Positions 35,756 through 44,233 of a stretch of 64,000 nucleotides of DNA are shown piece after piece. The position numbers were made by a program, and so were the translations under genes. Source of the stretch: Crossiella sp. SN42 (GTDB lineage Bacteria > Actinomycetota > Actinomycetes > Mycobacteriales > Pseudonocardiaceae); assembly GCF_023897065.1 (NCBI RefSeq), contig NZ_JAMHIV010000024.1, positions 1 to 64,000 on the forward strand. The letters run 5' to 3'. How positions within the stretch are numbered: the stretch's first letter is position 1; the number at the start of each line of letters is the position of its first letter. The notes below the pieces were generated by a model. It worked only from the letters and a program-made list of their open reading frames with translations. It was not told where the DNA came from and did not search any database.

Positions 35756-36697
35756 TCACTTCTTGAACTCGGCCAGGTTGTCCTTGGTGATGACCTTGAC
35801 CGGGACGGAGATCTTGGCCTCGGTCTTCTCGTTCTTGGCCGCCTTCACCGCCTGCTCGATGGCGAGCTTGCCCAGCTCGGCCGGCTGCTGCGCGACGCTG
35901 GCCGCCAGCTTGCCCGCCTCGATCGCGGTGAGCGCGTCCGCGGTGCCGTCGAAGCCGACCACCTGGACGTCCTTGCCCGCCCGGTCGCCGAGGGCCTGGA
36001 CCGCGCCGAGCGCCATCTCGTCGTTCTCCGCGAAGATGCCCTTGGTGCCGGCCTGCGCCTGCAGCAGGTCGGTGGTCACCGACATGCCCTTGGCCTTCTC
36101 GAACTCCGCGGTCTGGGTCGCGGCGACCTTGATCCCGGCGGCGTTCTTGATGTTGGTGGTGAAGCCCTGGCCGCGGTCCCGGCTGGCCGAGGTGCCCAGC
36201 ACGCCCTGCAGGTGCAGCACGTCACCGGAGCCGACCAGCTTGGCCAGGGTGTCCGCGGCGAGCTGACCGCCCTGCACGTTGTCCGAGGCGATCGCGGACG
36301 CGACCGTGGCGTTGTTGATCACGCGGTCCACCGCGATGACCGGGATCTTGGCGTTCTCCGCGGCCTTGGCGGCCGGGGTCGCCTGGTCGGAGTCGACCGG
36401 GTTGATGATGATCGCCTTGACGCCCTGGCTGACGAAGTTCTGCACCTGCGTGAGCTGGGTGGCAGCGTCGTTCTGCGCGTCCTGGACGACCAGCTTCACC
36501 TTGGCGGAGTCGGCGGCCTTCTGGGCCGCGTCCCGCAGGGTGGTGAAGAAGGTGTTGGACAGCGTCGACAGGGTCATGCCGATCACGACCTCACCGGAGC
36601 CGGAGTTGCCGGTTCCGGCGCCGCCGCCGCATGCCGCGGTGAACGCCAGCGTCGAAGCCGCCAGCGTGGCGAACACGGCGCGGTTGAGCATCTTCAT
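35756..36697 (-). CDS. rbsB: Ribose-type ABC transporter substrate-binding lipoprotein (copy 1)
   Basis: A 313-residue extracytoplasmic binding protein of the RbsB/sugar-binding type I family. The signal peptide ends in a lipobox (TAACG, Cys near residue 23). The sugar-binding fold shows MTLSTLSNTFFTTLRDAAQ, INPVDSDQ, VDRVINN, GTSASRDRGQGF and NDEMALGAVQAL. It is a clear paralogue of the neighbouring gene at 36752. Confidence 0.93.
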   Translation of the reverse strand: MKMLNRAVFATLAASTLAFTAACGGGAGTGNSGSGEVVIGMTLSTLSNTFFTTLRDAAQKAADSAKVKLVVQDAQNDAATQLTQVQNFVSQGVKAIIINPVDSDQATPAAKAAENAKIPVIAVDRVINNATVASAIASDNVQGGQLAADTLAKLVGSGDVLHLQGVLGTSASRDRGQGFTTNIKNAAGIKVAATQTAEFEKAKGMSVTTDLLQAQAGTKGIFAENDEMALGAVQALGDRAGKDVQVVGFDGTADALTAIEAGKLAASVAQQPAELGKLAIEQAVKAAKNEKTEAKISVPVKVITKDNLAEFKK

Positions 36698-36751
36698 TCG
36701 GGGTTACCTTTCCTTGCCTACCGGGTGGGGGCCGGTGGAACCTGCATCCGC

Positions 36752-37699
36752 TTAGTTGGTCAGGAACTCGCGCACGTTGGCCTTGGTGACCACGCGGGTG
36801 GGGATCTCCACGAGGTTGCGGACGGTCTGACCCTTGAGGTAACGAATGGCCTGCTCAACCGCCTGACGGCCCAGTTCCTTGGGCTGCTGGGCCACAGTGG
36901 CGGCCAGCTTGCCGCTCTCCACCGCGGCCAGCGCCTCGGGCGTGCCGTCGAAGCCGACGATCTGGAAGGTCTTGCCCGCCTTGTCACCCAGGGCCTGCAC
37001 GGCGCCCAGCGCCATGTCGTCGTTCTCCGCGAACAGGCCCTTCACCCCTGGCTTGGCGGTGAGCATGTCCGTGGTGACCGACATGCCCTTGGCCCGGTCG
37101 AACTCGGCGGACTTGGACAGCGCGATGCGCACGCTGGAACGCAGCGCCAGGCCCTGCTGGAAGCCTTCGCCGCGGTCCCGGCTGGCCGAGGTGCCGAGCA
37201 GCCCCTGCAGATGCAGCACCTCGCCGGGGCCGGTGGCCTTGGCCAGCGCCGCGGCCGCGTCCACCCCGCCCTGCACGTTGTCGGAGGACACCTCGGAGAT
37301 CACCCGGCCGCCGGTGACCGCGCGGTCCACCGCGACCAGCGGGATGCGCGCGTTCTCCGCCGCCTTCGCCGACTCGCCGGACTGCTGGGTGTCCACCGGG
37401 TTGAGCAGGATCGCCTTCACCTTCTGCGTGACCAGGCTCTGCACCTGCTCCAGCTGGGTGGCCGCGTCGTTGTTGGCGTCCATGTAGACGATCTTGACGC
37501 CGAACTCCTTCTCCGCCTGCTGGACACCCTCCCTGAGCTGGATGAAGAAGGGGTTGGTCAGGGTCGAGGACGCGAAGCCGATCGTGATGTCCCCGCCGGC
37601 CGCGGGGGTGTTGGCGTCACTGCTCGGGTCACAGGCGGCGACGAACACGAGTGCGGCGGCGGTCGCGGCGGCGAGCAAGGCCCGCCTGGAGTGCCTCAT
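36752..37699 (-). CDS. rbsB: Ribose-type ABC transporter substrate-binding lipoprotein (copy 2)
   Basis: A 315-residue paralogue of the adjacent binding protein with the same motifs (SSTLTNPFFIQLREGVQ, LNPVDTQQ, VDRAVTGG, GTSASRDRGEGF, NDDMALGAVQALG) and a lipobox VAACD. By eye the pair share about half their residues. It lies between rbsC and copy 1, so one transporter core is served by two binding proteins. Confidence 0.93.
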   Translation of the reverse strand: MRHSRRALLAAATAAALVFVAACDPSSDANTPAAGGDITIGFASSTLTNPFFIQLREGVQQAEKEFGVKIVYMDANNDAATQLEQVQSLVTQKVKAILLNPVDTQQSGESAKAAENARIPLVAVDRAVTGGRVISEVSSDNVQGGVDAAAALAKATGPGEVLHLQGLLGTSASRDRGEGFQQGLALRSSVRIALSKSAEFDRAKGMSVTTDMLTAKPGVKGLFAENDDMALGAVQALGDKAGKTFQIVGFDGTPEALAAVESGKLAATVAQQPKELGRQAVEQAIRYLKGQTVRNLVEIPTRVVTKANVREFLTN

Positions 37700-37732
37700 T
37701 GCGGAGAGTCCCTTTCTGCTGGTCCCTGACGG

Positions 37733-38704
37733 TCAGCGACTGCGGCGGCGAAGCGTGTCAACCAGGACGGCCACGGCGATCACCACGCCGATCACGACCT
37801 GTTGCCAGAAAGGAGAAACCTGGACCAGATTGAGTCCGTTGCGCAATACCGCGAGGACCAACGCCCCGACGAAAGCACCGCTGGCCTTGCCCACACCGCC
37901 GGAAAGGGACGCCCCGCCGATCACCACGGCGGCGATCGCGTCCAGCTCGTAACCCACTGCCGCCTGCGGACCGGCGGAACCGAGCCGCCCGGCCAGCAGG
38001 ATGCCCGCGATACCCGCGAACAGCCCGGACAGCGCATAAATGATCAACTTGTTCTTGCGCACGTCGATGCCGGAGAGCATCGCCGCCTCCTCGTTGCCGC
38101 CGATGGCGTACATCGTGCGGCCCGGGTAGGTCCGGTTGAGGATGAAGCTTGTGAGAGCCAGCACACCGAGCATCACCAGCAGCGGCACCGGGAGGAAGTC
38201 GCCGATGGTGGAGCCGAGGAAGGTGACCTCGTCCGGGGTGGCCTTCGGCGCGCCCTGGGAGACCACCAGGGTCAGGCCGCGGGCCACGCTGAGCATGGCC
38301 AGGGTGGCGATGAAGGCGGGCAGCCTGCCGTAGCTGACCAGCACGCCGTTGACCAGGCCGGCCAGCGCGCCGACGCCGAGGCCGGCGATCAGCGCCAGCC
38401 AGCCGGGCAGGCCGGTCTCGGCCGCGGTGTAGGCGGCCACGATGCCGGAGAGCGCGGCCACGCTGCCCACCGACAGGTCGACCCCGGAGGAGACGATCAC
38501 GAAGGTCTGGCCGAAGGCGAGCACCGCGACCACCGCGGCCTGCACGCCGACGTTGAGCAGGTTCTGCGTGGTCAGGAAGGTCGGGGTGAGCAGGCTCAGC
38601 GCGACCACGAGCAGCAGCAGGCCGCCGAGGGCCCCGTTCTCCGACAGCAGCCGCCCGACATCGGGCGCCTTTCGCCGCTGCTGGGTGGTTCCGGTGGTGG
38701 TCAT
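37733..38704 (-). CDS. rbsC: Ribose-type ABC transporter permease
   Basis: A 323-residue inner-membrane permease with 8-10 helices and the family motifs VIVSSGVDLSVGSVAALSG and AIGGNEEAAMLSGI. The ATG overlaps the rbsA stop (ATGA at 38701-38704), which fixes the start. Confidence 0.95.
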   Translation of the reverse strand: MTTTGTTQQRRKAPDVGRLLSENGALGGLLLLVVALSLLTPTFLTTQNLLNVGVQAAVVAVLAFGQTFVIVSSGVDLSVGSVAALSGIVAAYTAAETGLPGWLALIAGLGVGALAGLVNGVLVSYGRLPAFIATLAMLSVARGLTLVVSQGAPKATPDEVTFLGSTIGDFLPVPLLVMLGVLALTSFILNRTYPGRTMYAIGGNEEAAMLSGIDVRKNKLIIYALSGLFAGIAGILLAGRLGSAGPQAAVGYELDAIAAVVIGGASLSGGVGKASGAFVGALVLAVLRNGLNLVQVSPFWQQVVIGVVIAVAVLVDTLRRRSR

Positions 38705-40320
38705 GCCCGCTGCTCCCGAGTGCTGTCGACGGTGATCCCGCCGGGTTCGTCCTGGTCCTGCCGCTGCTGCGCGTCGAGCTGCTCGGCCTGCTCGGCCTCG
38801 TTCCAGGCCGCGCTGAAGGCGGGCACCCGCCTGCGCGCCGCCGGGTCGGAGACGGCCAGCGCCATCACCGAGTCCTGGGTGGCCTCGGCCGCGCTGAGCT
38901 CGCCCGCCACCCGGCCGCCCGCCATCACCAGCACCCGGTCGCTCATGCCGAGCACCTCGGGCAGGTCGCTGGAGATCAGCACCACCGCGCGGCCGTTGGC
39001 GGTCATCTGGTTGATCAGCTCGTAGATCTCGACCTTGGCGCCCACGTCGACCCCTCTGGTGGGCTCGTCGAGCACCAGCACCTGCGGGTCGGCCAGCAGC
39101 CACTTGCCGATGGCGATCTTCTGCTGGTTGCCGCCGGAGAGCTCCTTGACCGTCTGGCCCAGCCCCGAGCAGCGCACCCGCAGCTTGCCGGCGATCTCGT
39201 CCGCCTTGCGCTGCTGGCCGCGCCGGTCGATCAGGCCGAGGTGGCTGGCCCCGCGCAGGGTGACCAGGCCCAGGTTCTCCCCGACGCTGGAGGTCAGCAC
39301 CAGGCCCTGGCCCTTGCGGTCCTCCGGCACCAGGCCCAGCCCGGCCCGCATGGTCGCCTTGACGTTGCCCGCGGGCAGCTGCCGTCCGGCCACCTCGACC
39401 CGGCCCGAGTCGTAGCCGTCCACGCCGAAGATCGCGCGGGCCACCTCGGTCCGGCCGGAGCCGACCAGACCCGCGATGCCGAGCACCTCACCGGCCTTGA
39501 CCTCGAAGGAGATGTCGGCGAACGCGCCCTTGCGGGTCAGCTTCTCCACCTTCAGCGCGACCGCGCCGCCCTCTTCGGCCCGGCGGGGGTACTGCTCCTC
39601 GATGGTCCGGCCGACCATCAGCTGGACCATCTCGTCCTCGGTGGACCCGGCGGGCAGCACGCCCACGCTGCGCCCGTCGCGCAGCACGGTGATCCGGTCC
39701 GCGATCCGGCGGATCTCCTCCAGGTGGTGGGTGATGAACACCAGGCCCACCCCCTGCCGCCGCAGCTGGTCCATGATCTCCAGCAGCCGGTCGGTCTCGC
39801 TCTCGGTGAGCACCGCGGTCGGCTCGTCCAGCACCAGGATCCGGGCGTCCTGGTCCAGCGCGCGGGCGATCTCCACCATCTGCTGCTGGGCGATGCCCAG
39901 GCGGTGCACCGGGGTGGCCGGGTCGACCTTGAGCCCGACCCGCTCCAGCAGCGGCACCGCGTCCCTGCGCATCCGCCGGTGGTCGATCACGCCGAAGCGG
40001 CGCGGCTGGCGGCCCAGGAACAGGTTCTCCGCCACGGAGAGCTGGCTGACCAGGGTCAGCTCCTGGTAGATCACGGCAAGGCCGAGCGAGCGGGCGTGCT
40101 GCGGCGAGGCGACCTTGACCTGCTCACCGGCCAGGAACACCTTCCCGGCATCCGGCTTGTGCACCCCGGCGAGCACCTTGACCAGCGTGCTCTTGCCTGC
40201 CCCGTTCTCCCCGAGCAGGACGTGCACCTCGCCCGCGCGCACCTCGAGATCCACATCGGCCAGCGCGAGCGCGCCGGTGAACCGCTTGGTGACACCTTCG
40301 ACGCGGAGCAGGACGCTCAT
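38701..40320 (-). CDS. rbsA: Ribose-type ABC transporter ATP-binding protein
   Basis: A 539-residue ATPase with two ABC domains. The first has Walker A GENGAGKST and Walker B ILVLDEPTAVLT with the degenerate signature LGIAQQQMVEIARAL. The second has the altered Walker A GLVGSGRTE, signature LSGGNQQKIAIGKWL and VLVLDEPTRGVDVG. This asymmetry is normal for the CUT2/ribose family. ATG 40320 overlaps the lacI stop. The C-terminal tail is Gln/Glu-rich. Confidence 0.96.
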   Translation of the reverse strand: MSVLLRVEGVTKRFTGALALADVDLEVRAGEVHVLLGENGAGKSTLVKVLAGVHKPDAGKVFLAGEQVKVASPQHARSLGLAVIYQELTLVSQLSVAENLFLGRQPRRFGVIDHRRMRRDAVPLLERVGLKVDPATPVHRLGIAQQQMVEIARALDQDARILVLDEPTAVLTESETDRLLEIMDQLRRQGVGLVFITHHLEEIRRIADRITVLRDGRSVGVLPAGSTEDEMVQLMVGRTIEEQYPRRAEEGGAVALKVEKLTRKGAFADISFEVKAGEVLGIAGLVGSGRTEVARAIFGVDGYDSGRVEVAGRQLPAGNVKATMRAGLGLVPEDRKGQGLVLTSSVGENLGLVTLRGASHLGLIDRRGQQRKADEIAGKLRVRCSGLGQTVKELSGGNQQKIAIGKWLLADPQVLVLDEPTRGVDVGAKVEIYELINQMTANGRAVVLISSDLPEVLGMSDRVLVMAGGRVAGELSAAEATQDSVMALAVSDPAARRRVPAFSAAWNEAEQAEQLDAQQRQDQDEPGGITVDSTREQRA

Positions 40321-41312
40321 GCAATTCCTCCGGGTTCGCCACACGAGCCGCGGGCGATCAACTTGGCCGACAGACTCACGTTCTGCGCGCGGTCGCCCGA
40401 GATGAGCCCGAGCAGCTCGCGCACGGCCGCGCTGCCCATCTCCTCGGTGGGCTGGGCCACCACGGTGATCGGCGGATCGAACAGCGGGAACCAGGCCAGG
40501 TCGTCGTAGACGGCCAGGCCGACGTCATCGGGCAGCCGCAGCCGCCGCCTGCGCAGCTCTTCCAGCGCGCCGAGGCCCATCAGGTTGTCCATCGCCACCA
40601 GCACGCTGGGCGGCTCGGCGAGGTCGAGCAGCTCCCCGGCGGCGCGGGCGCCGCTGGCCCGGCGGAAGTCGCCGTGCGCGATCTGGGTGGCCTGCGCGGC
40701 CAGGCCCAGCTCGGCCAGCGCCGAGGTGAACGCGGCCAGCCGCTCCCGGCCGGTGCTGGTGTTCTCCGGCCCGGCGATCACGCCGATCCGCTGGTGCCCC
40801 AGGCTCAGCAGGTGTTTGGCCAGCTCGCGCAGTGCGGCGGTGCCGTCGGCCATGATCACCGGGGCGTCGCTGGCCGGCACCGCGCGGTCCAGCAGCACCA
40901 GCGGCACGCCGCTGTCGGTCACCTCGGCCAGCCATTCCGGGTCGTCACTGGCCGGGCACACCAGCAGGCCGTCGACCCTGCGGTCGAGCAGGGTGCGCAC
41001 GTAGCGCCGCTGCTGCTCGTCGCTCTCATCGGCGTTGCCGAAGACCACGCAGTAGCCGTGCTTGCGCGCCTCGTCCTCGACCGCCCTGGCGATCTCGCCG
41101 AAGAACGGGTTCAGCAGGTCGCTGATCACCAGGCCGAGGGTCTGGGTGCTGTGCATGCGCAGGGACCGGGCCAGCACGTTGGGCCGGTAACCCAGTTCCG
41201 CGACCGCGGTGAGCACGCGTTCGCGAGTGGCGTCGGTGGGTGCGGCATGGCCGTTGAGTACCCGGGACACCGTGGCGGTGGAGACGCCCGCACGCAGCGC
41301 AACGTCCTTCAT
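40317..41312 (-). CDS. rbsR: LacI-family transcriptional repressor of the ribose operon
   Basis: A 331-residue regulator from ATG 41312 (a TTG at 41321 would add three residues). The LacI HTH MKDVALRAGVSTATVSRVLNG is at the N-terminus, followed by the hinge and a periplasmic-binding-protein-like effector domain (LGLVISDLLNPFFGEIARAVE). It is the first gene of the operon and overlaps rbsA; tandem palindromic repeats lie upstream. Autoregulation with ribose or a phosphate of it as effector is inferred. Confidence 0.9.
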   Translation of the reverse strand: MKDVALRAGVSTATVSRVLNGHAAPTDATRERVLTAVAELGYRPNVLARSLRMHSTQTLGLVISDLLNPFFGEIARAVEDEARKHGYCVVFGNADESDEQQRRYVRTLLDRRVDGLLVCPASDDPEWLAEVTDSGVPLVLLDRAVPASDAPVIMADGTAALRELAKHLLSLGHQRIGVIAGPENTSTGRERLAAFTSALAELGLAAQATQIAHGDFRRASGARAAGELLDLAEPPSVLVAMDNLMGLGALEELRRRRLRLPDDVGLAVYDDLAWFPLFDPPITVVAQPTEEMGSAAVRELLGLISGDRAQNVSLSAKLIARGSCGEPGGIA

Positions 41313-41388
41313 GGTCGCCAACGACCCGATCCTCCAGACGTGGGTGGGGAAGTCCCCCGTCGTGTATCTGACTTACTACGTTCCGTTG

Positions 41389-41452
41389 TGTATTCGATTA
41401 CAGACCAAGGTTATTCGATTACACAAGCCGCCAAAAGTTCTGTATCGTTACA
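41389..41452. promoter_or_regulatory. Tandem operators upstream of the ribose operon
   Basis: TGTATTCGATTACA (41389-41402), TTATTCGATTACA (41411-41423) and TGTATCGTTACA (41441-41452) are related imperfect palindromes. The first two are 21 bases apart, two helical turns. They lie upstream of rbsR in an A/T-rich patch, consistent with LacI-type binding. Confidence 0.7.
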
Positions 41453-41479
41453 GTAGCCAACAGATCACGAAGGGTTAAC

Positions 41480-41506
41480 CCGTGCGAGATGTAGGTATTC
41501 GCACGG
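41480..41506. repeat. Perfect hairpin CCGTGCGA/TCGCACGG
   Basis: Eight-base perfect arms at 41480-41487 and 41499-41506 around an 11-base loop, in the gap between rbsR and the next gene. No T-run; role unknown. Confidence 0.5.
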
Positions 41507-41694
41507 ATGTCTCGGACCGCCCCTTGCGGGCAGAGTGTGTGTCGTGGGAGCCGGAGGTGCCACTCCCCGGGAGGCGGCACCAAGGTCTTTTCCGTGCACA
41601 AGGTGCCTGCTCCGCCGTCGCGGGCAGTGACGAGGGGGTGGACGGAAGAGAACGTTGTGTCAGGCGGGGGACGACTGACACAGGAGAAGGGCCG

Positions 41695-42348
41695 TCATCT
41701 GGGGAGGTGGCGGCCCTTCGGCTTGTCCACCCACACGTAGTCCCGGCCGAGGCCGATGTCCAGCGTGCGGTCCTCCCGGTGCTCGGGCCCGAGCCGCACC
41801 GGCTCGGTGCAGCCGGTGGCCGGATCGGCGTCGGAGTCCGCGGTGTCCTGGCCCGCGTGCGGCGGTCCCGGCATGTGCTCGGCCACCACCGGCGGCAGGC
41901 TCTTCAGTGCCACGCACACCTGGTAGTCCCCGTCCGGCAGCTCGCCCACCAGGTAGGTGCCGTAGGCGTCGGTGGTGGTGCTGGTCACCTCGGCGCCTGC
42001 CGCGGTGAGCACGGTGACCGTGACCTCCGGCGCGCCCGGCTCCGGCGCGTCCTGCTGGCCGTTGTGGTTGGAGTCGATCCACACGTAGTCGCCGAGCCGG
42101 TTCACCGCTGACGACCGGCCTGCCTGGGGCGGGCGATTGCGATCGAGCCACACGTAGTCGCCGAGGTGGTTCGGCGCCCGGCGGGCCGGGTCGGGGAATT
42201 CCGGCAATGGCTCGGACTGGCTCGCGGGAATGTCCGGCGTGGCCTCGTCGGGGTCAATTCCGGCCGCTGCGGCTGATCCGGCGCCGAGGGCAGCCGTGCA
42301 GGTCACCGCCAGGGTGGCGGCCGTGGCCAGGCCGGTCGGTCGTCTCAC
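41695..42348 (-). CDS. Secreted SdrD B-like domain protein
   Basis: A 217-residue exported protein with a signal peptide (about 1-29, AGSAAAA). A Pro-rich spacer follows, then a first GDYVWLDRN copy (63-71) and a full SdrD-B/Cna-B-like beta domain starting LGDYVWIDSNHNGQQD (85-100; calcium-loop-like) and ending near 150. A short tail carries a third GRDYVWVDK (201-209) close to the C-terminus. No LPXTG or membrane anchor is present. The GTG start has AGGAG upstream. It may be a wall or matrix component; function unknown. Confidence 0.82.
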   Translation of the reverse strand: MRRPTGLATAATLAVTCTAALGAGSAAAAGIDPDEATPDIPASQSEPLPEFPDPARRAPNHLGDYVWLDRNRPPQAGRSSAVNRLGDYVWIDSNHNGQQDAPEPGAPEVTVTVLTAAGAEVTSTTTDAYGTYLVGELPDGDYQVCVALKSLPPVVAEHMPGPPHAGQDTADSDADPATGCTEPVRLGPEHREDRTLDIGLGRDYVWVDKPKGRHLPR

Positions 42349-42574
42349 GCGCTGCTCCTGGGAACGGTTGCCGGAATTGACCGGGGCAGGTTATTGGCAG
42401 GCGAGTGTGATGAGGGGTCCCGCATTGGGGTTGTTCCGTCGCGGGGCCCGGCTACAGTCGGTAGGAAATCCAGGAGCGCCATTCGGTTGAGGAGGGCGGG
42501 CCGTGCTGCTACGTGATCCGGGTCACGGTCAACTGGCCCCGGCCGGCCGGGGTGCGGCCGGCTGGTTCTTGGGT

Positions 42575-42588
42575 ATGGTCTAGACCAT
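42575..42588. promoter_or_regulatory. DasR-type operator (dre) overlapping the ptsI start codon
   Basis: ATGGTCTAGACCAT is a perfect palindrome containing TGGTCTAGACCA, the core of the DasR responsive element known from Streptomyces (consensus ACTGGTCTAGACCACT). It overlaps the ptsI ATG at 42587, so a bound GntR-type repressor would block initiation. TATGGT at 42574-42579 is at -10 distance for a leaderless mRNA. Confidence 0.82.
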
Positions 42589-44227
42589 GTCCGCGACTCA
42601 GCTTGTCGGTGTCGGAGTCAGCCCAGGTCAGGCCGCTGGGCCGGTGGTCAGGGTGGCCGAGCCGCTGCCGGAACCGCCCGCGAGCCCGGCGCCCGGCGAC
42701 ACCGCGGCCGAGGCCGCGCGCATCCGCCCGGCCGCCGAGGCGGTGGCCGCTGAGCTGAACCGGCGGGCCGCCACGGTCGAGGGCGAGGGCCGGGTGGTGC
42801 TGGAGACCACCGCCGCGATGGCCGCCGACCCCGCGCTGCTGGCCGAGGCGGAGAAGCTGGTCAACGGCCGGTGCCTGCCCGCGCCGCGCGCGGTGTTCGA
42901 GGCGGCCAACGGCTTCGCCACCATGCTCGCCGCCGCGGGCGGCTACCTGGCCGAGCGGGTCCGCGACGTGCACGACGTGCGGGACCGGATCGTGGCCACC
43001 CTGCTGGACGTGCCCATGCCCGGCGTGCCGCCGCTGACCGGACCCAGCGTCCTGGTCGCCCGCGACCTGGCCCCCGCCGACACCGCCGGCCTGGACCCCG
43101 AGCTGGTGCTGGCCCTGGTCACCGAGGAAGGTGGCCCAACCAGCCACACCGCGATCCTGGCCCGCGCGCTGGGCATCCCCGCGGTGGTCGCCTGCCGCGG
43201 CGTGCTCGCGCTGGAGACCGAGGGCCTGGTCGTGGACGGCGGCACCGGACTGGTCACCGCGCCCGCCGGCGTGGTCGAGGTGCGCGCGGTCGAGCGCGCG
43301 CCGAAGGTGGAGTGGAACGGTGTGGGCAAGCTGGCCGACGGGCACCGGGTGAAGGTGCTGGCCAACGTCGGCTCGGCGGAGGACGCCAAGGCCGCGGTGG
43401 CCACCGGCGCCGAGGGCGTCGGGCTGTTCCGCACCGAGTTCTGCTTCCTCTCCGCCACCGAGGAACCGGCGGTGGCCGCCCAGCGCGCCGCCTACGCCGC
43501 GGTGCTGGCCCCGTTCGCCGGCAAGCCGGTCGTGGTGCGCACCCTGGACGCGGGCGCGGACAAGCCGCTGCCCTTCCTGAACACCGTCGAGGAGCCCAAC
43601 CCGGCGCTGGGCGTGCGCGGCCTGCGCATCGCCAGGGACGCCGCGGGCGTGCTGGACCGCCAGCTGGAGGCCATCGTCGCGGCCACCGAGGACAGCGGGG
43701 CCGAGGTCTCGGTGATGGCGCCGATGGTGGCCACCGCCGAGGAGGCCGCCTGGTTCGCCGAGCGGGCCAGGGCAGCCGGGGTGACCAGGGCCGGGGTGAT
43801 GATCGAGATCCCGGCCGCCGCGCTGGCCGCGCGGGAGATCCTGGACGCGGTGGACTTCGTCAGCCTCGGCACCAACGACCTGGCCCAGTACGTCTTCGCC
43901 GCCGACCGCATGCTCGGCGCGCTGGCCACCCTCAACGACCCCTGGCAGCCCGCGCTGCTCCGGCTGATCGCGCTGGTCGGCGAGGCGGCCACGGCCACCG
44001 GCAAGCCGGCCGGGGTGTGCGGCGAGGCCGCGGCCGATCCGGACCTGGCCTGCGTGCTGACCGGGCTGGGCCTGACCAGCCTGTCCATGAACAACGCCGC
44101 GCTCACCCAGGTCGGCGCCCGGCTGGCCGGGGTCCGGCTGGACGCCTGCCAGCTGGCCGCCCGCGCCGCGCTGGCCGCCAAGGACCCGGCGCACGCCAGG
44201 ACCGCGGCGCACGCCGCCCTGCACTGA
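42587..44227 (+). CDS. ptsI: PTS enzyme I (phosphoenolpyruvate-protein phosphotransferase)
   Basis: A 546-residue cytoplasmic phosphotransferase that passes phosphate from PEP to HPr. The phospho-His is in GGPTSHTAILARALG; the PEP-binding barrel has GVGLFRTEF, VVVRTLDAGADK, GVRGLRIA and the C-terminal GTNDLAQYVFAADR and GVCGEAA with the catalytic Cys. HPr and the permeases are not in this window. The DasR-type operator suggests induction by N-acetylglucosamine metabolism. Confidence 0.95.
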   Translation: MSATQLVGVGVSPGQAAGPVVRVAEPLPEPPASPAPGDTAAEAARIRPAAEAVAAELNRRAATVEGEGRVVLETTAAMAADPALLAEAEKLVNGRCLPAPRAVFEAANGFATMLAAAGGYLAERVRDVHDVRDRIVATLLDVPMPGVPPLTGPSVLVARDLAPADTAGLDPELVLALVTEEGGPTSHTAILARALGIPAVVACRGVLALETEGLVVDGGTGLVTAPAGVVEVRAVERAPKVEWNGVGKLADGHRVKVLANVGSAEDAKAAVATGAEGVGLFRTEFCFLSATEEPAVAAQRAAYAAVLAPFAGKPVVVRTLDAGADKPLPFLNTVEEPNPALGVRGLRIARDAAGVLDRQLEAIVAATEDSGAEVSVMAPMVATAEEAAWFAERARAAGVTRAGVMIEIPAAALAAREILDAVDFVSLGTNDLAQYVFAADRMLGALATLNDPWQPALLRLIALVGEAATATGKPAGVCGEAAADPDLACVLTGLGLTSLSMNNAALTQVGARLAGVRLDACQLAARAALAAKDPAHARTAAHAALH

Positions 44228-44233
44228 ACCGCC

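Larger units (their letters stand above)
41322..41694. other. Intergenic region between rbsR and the SdrD-B-like gene
   Basis: A stretch of 373 bases with no convincing gene. The left part (to about 41455) is unusually A/T-rich and carries the rbs operators and promoter. The middle has a perfect 8-base hairpin (41480-41506). The right part has two further dyads: GTGTCAG...CTGACAC at about 41655-41680, and GAAGGGCC...GGCCCTTC spanning the stop of the next gene, which may act as its terminator. A riboswitch was considered but no class was matched. Confidence 0.5.

Noticed and set aside
41455-41695. Cyclic di-AMP or cobalamin riboswitch in the gap after rbsR
   Set aside because: The hairpins did not match conserved core sequences of these classes, and no appropriately oriented target gene follows on the plus strand.
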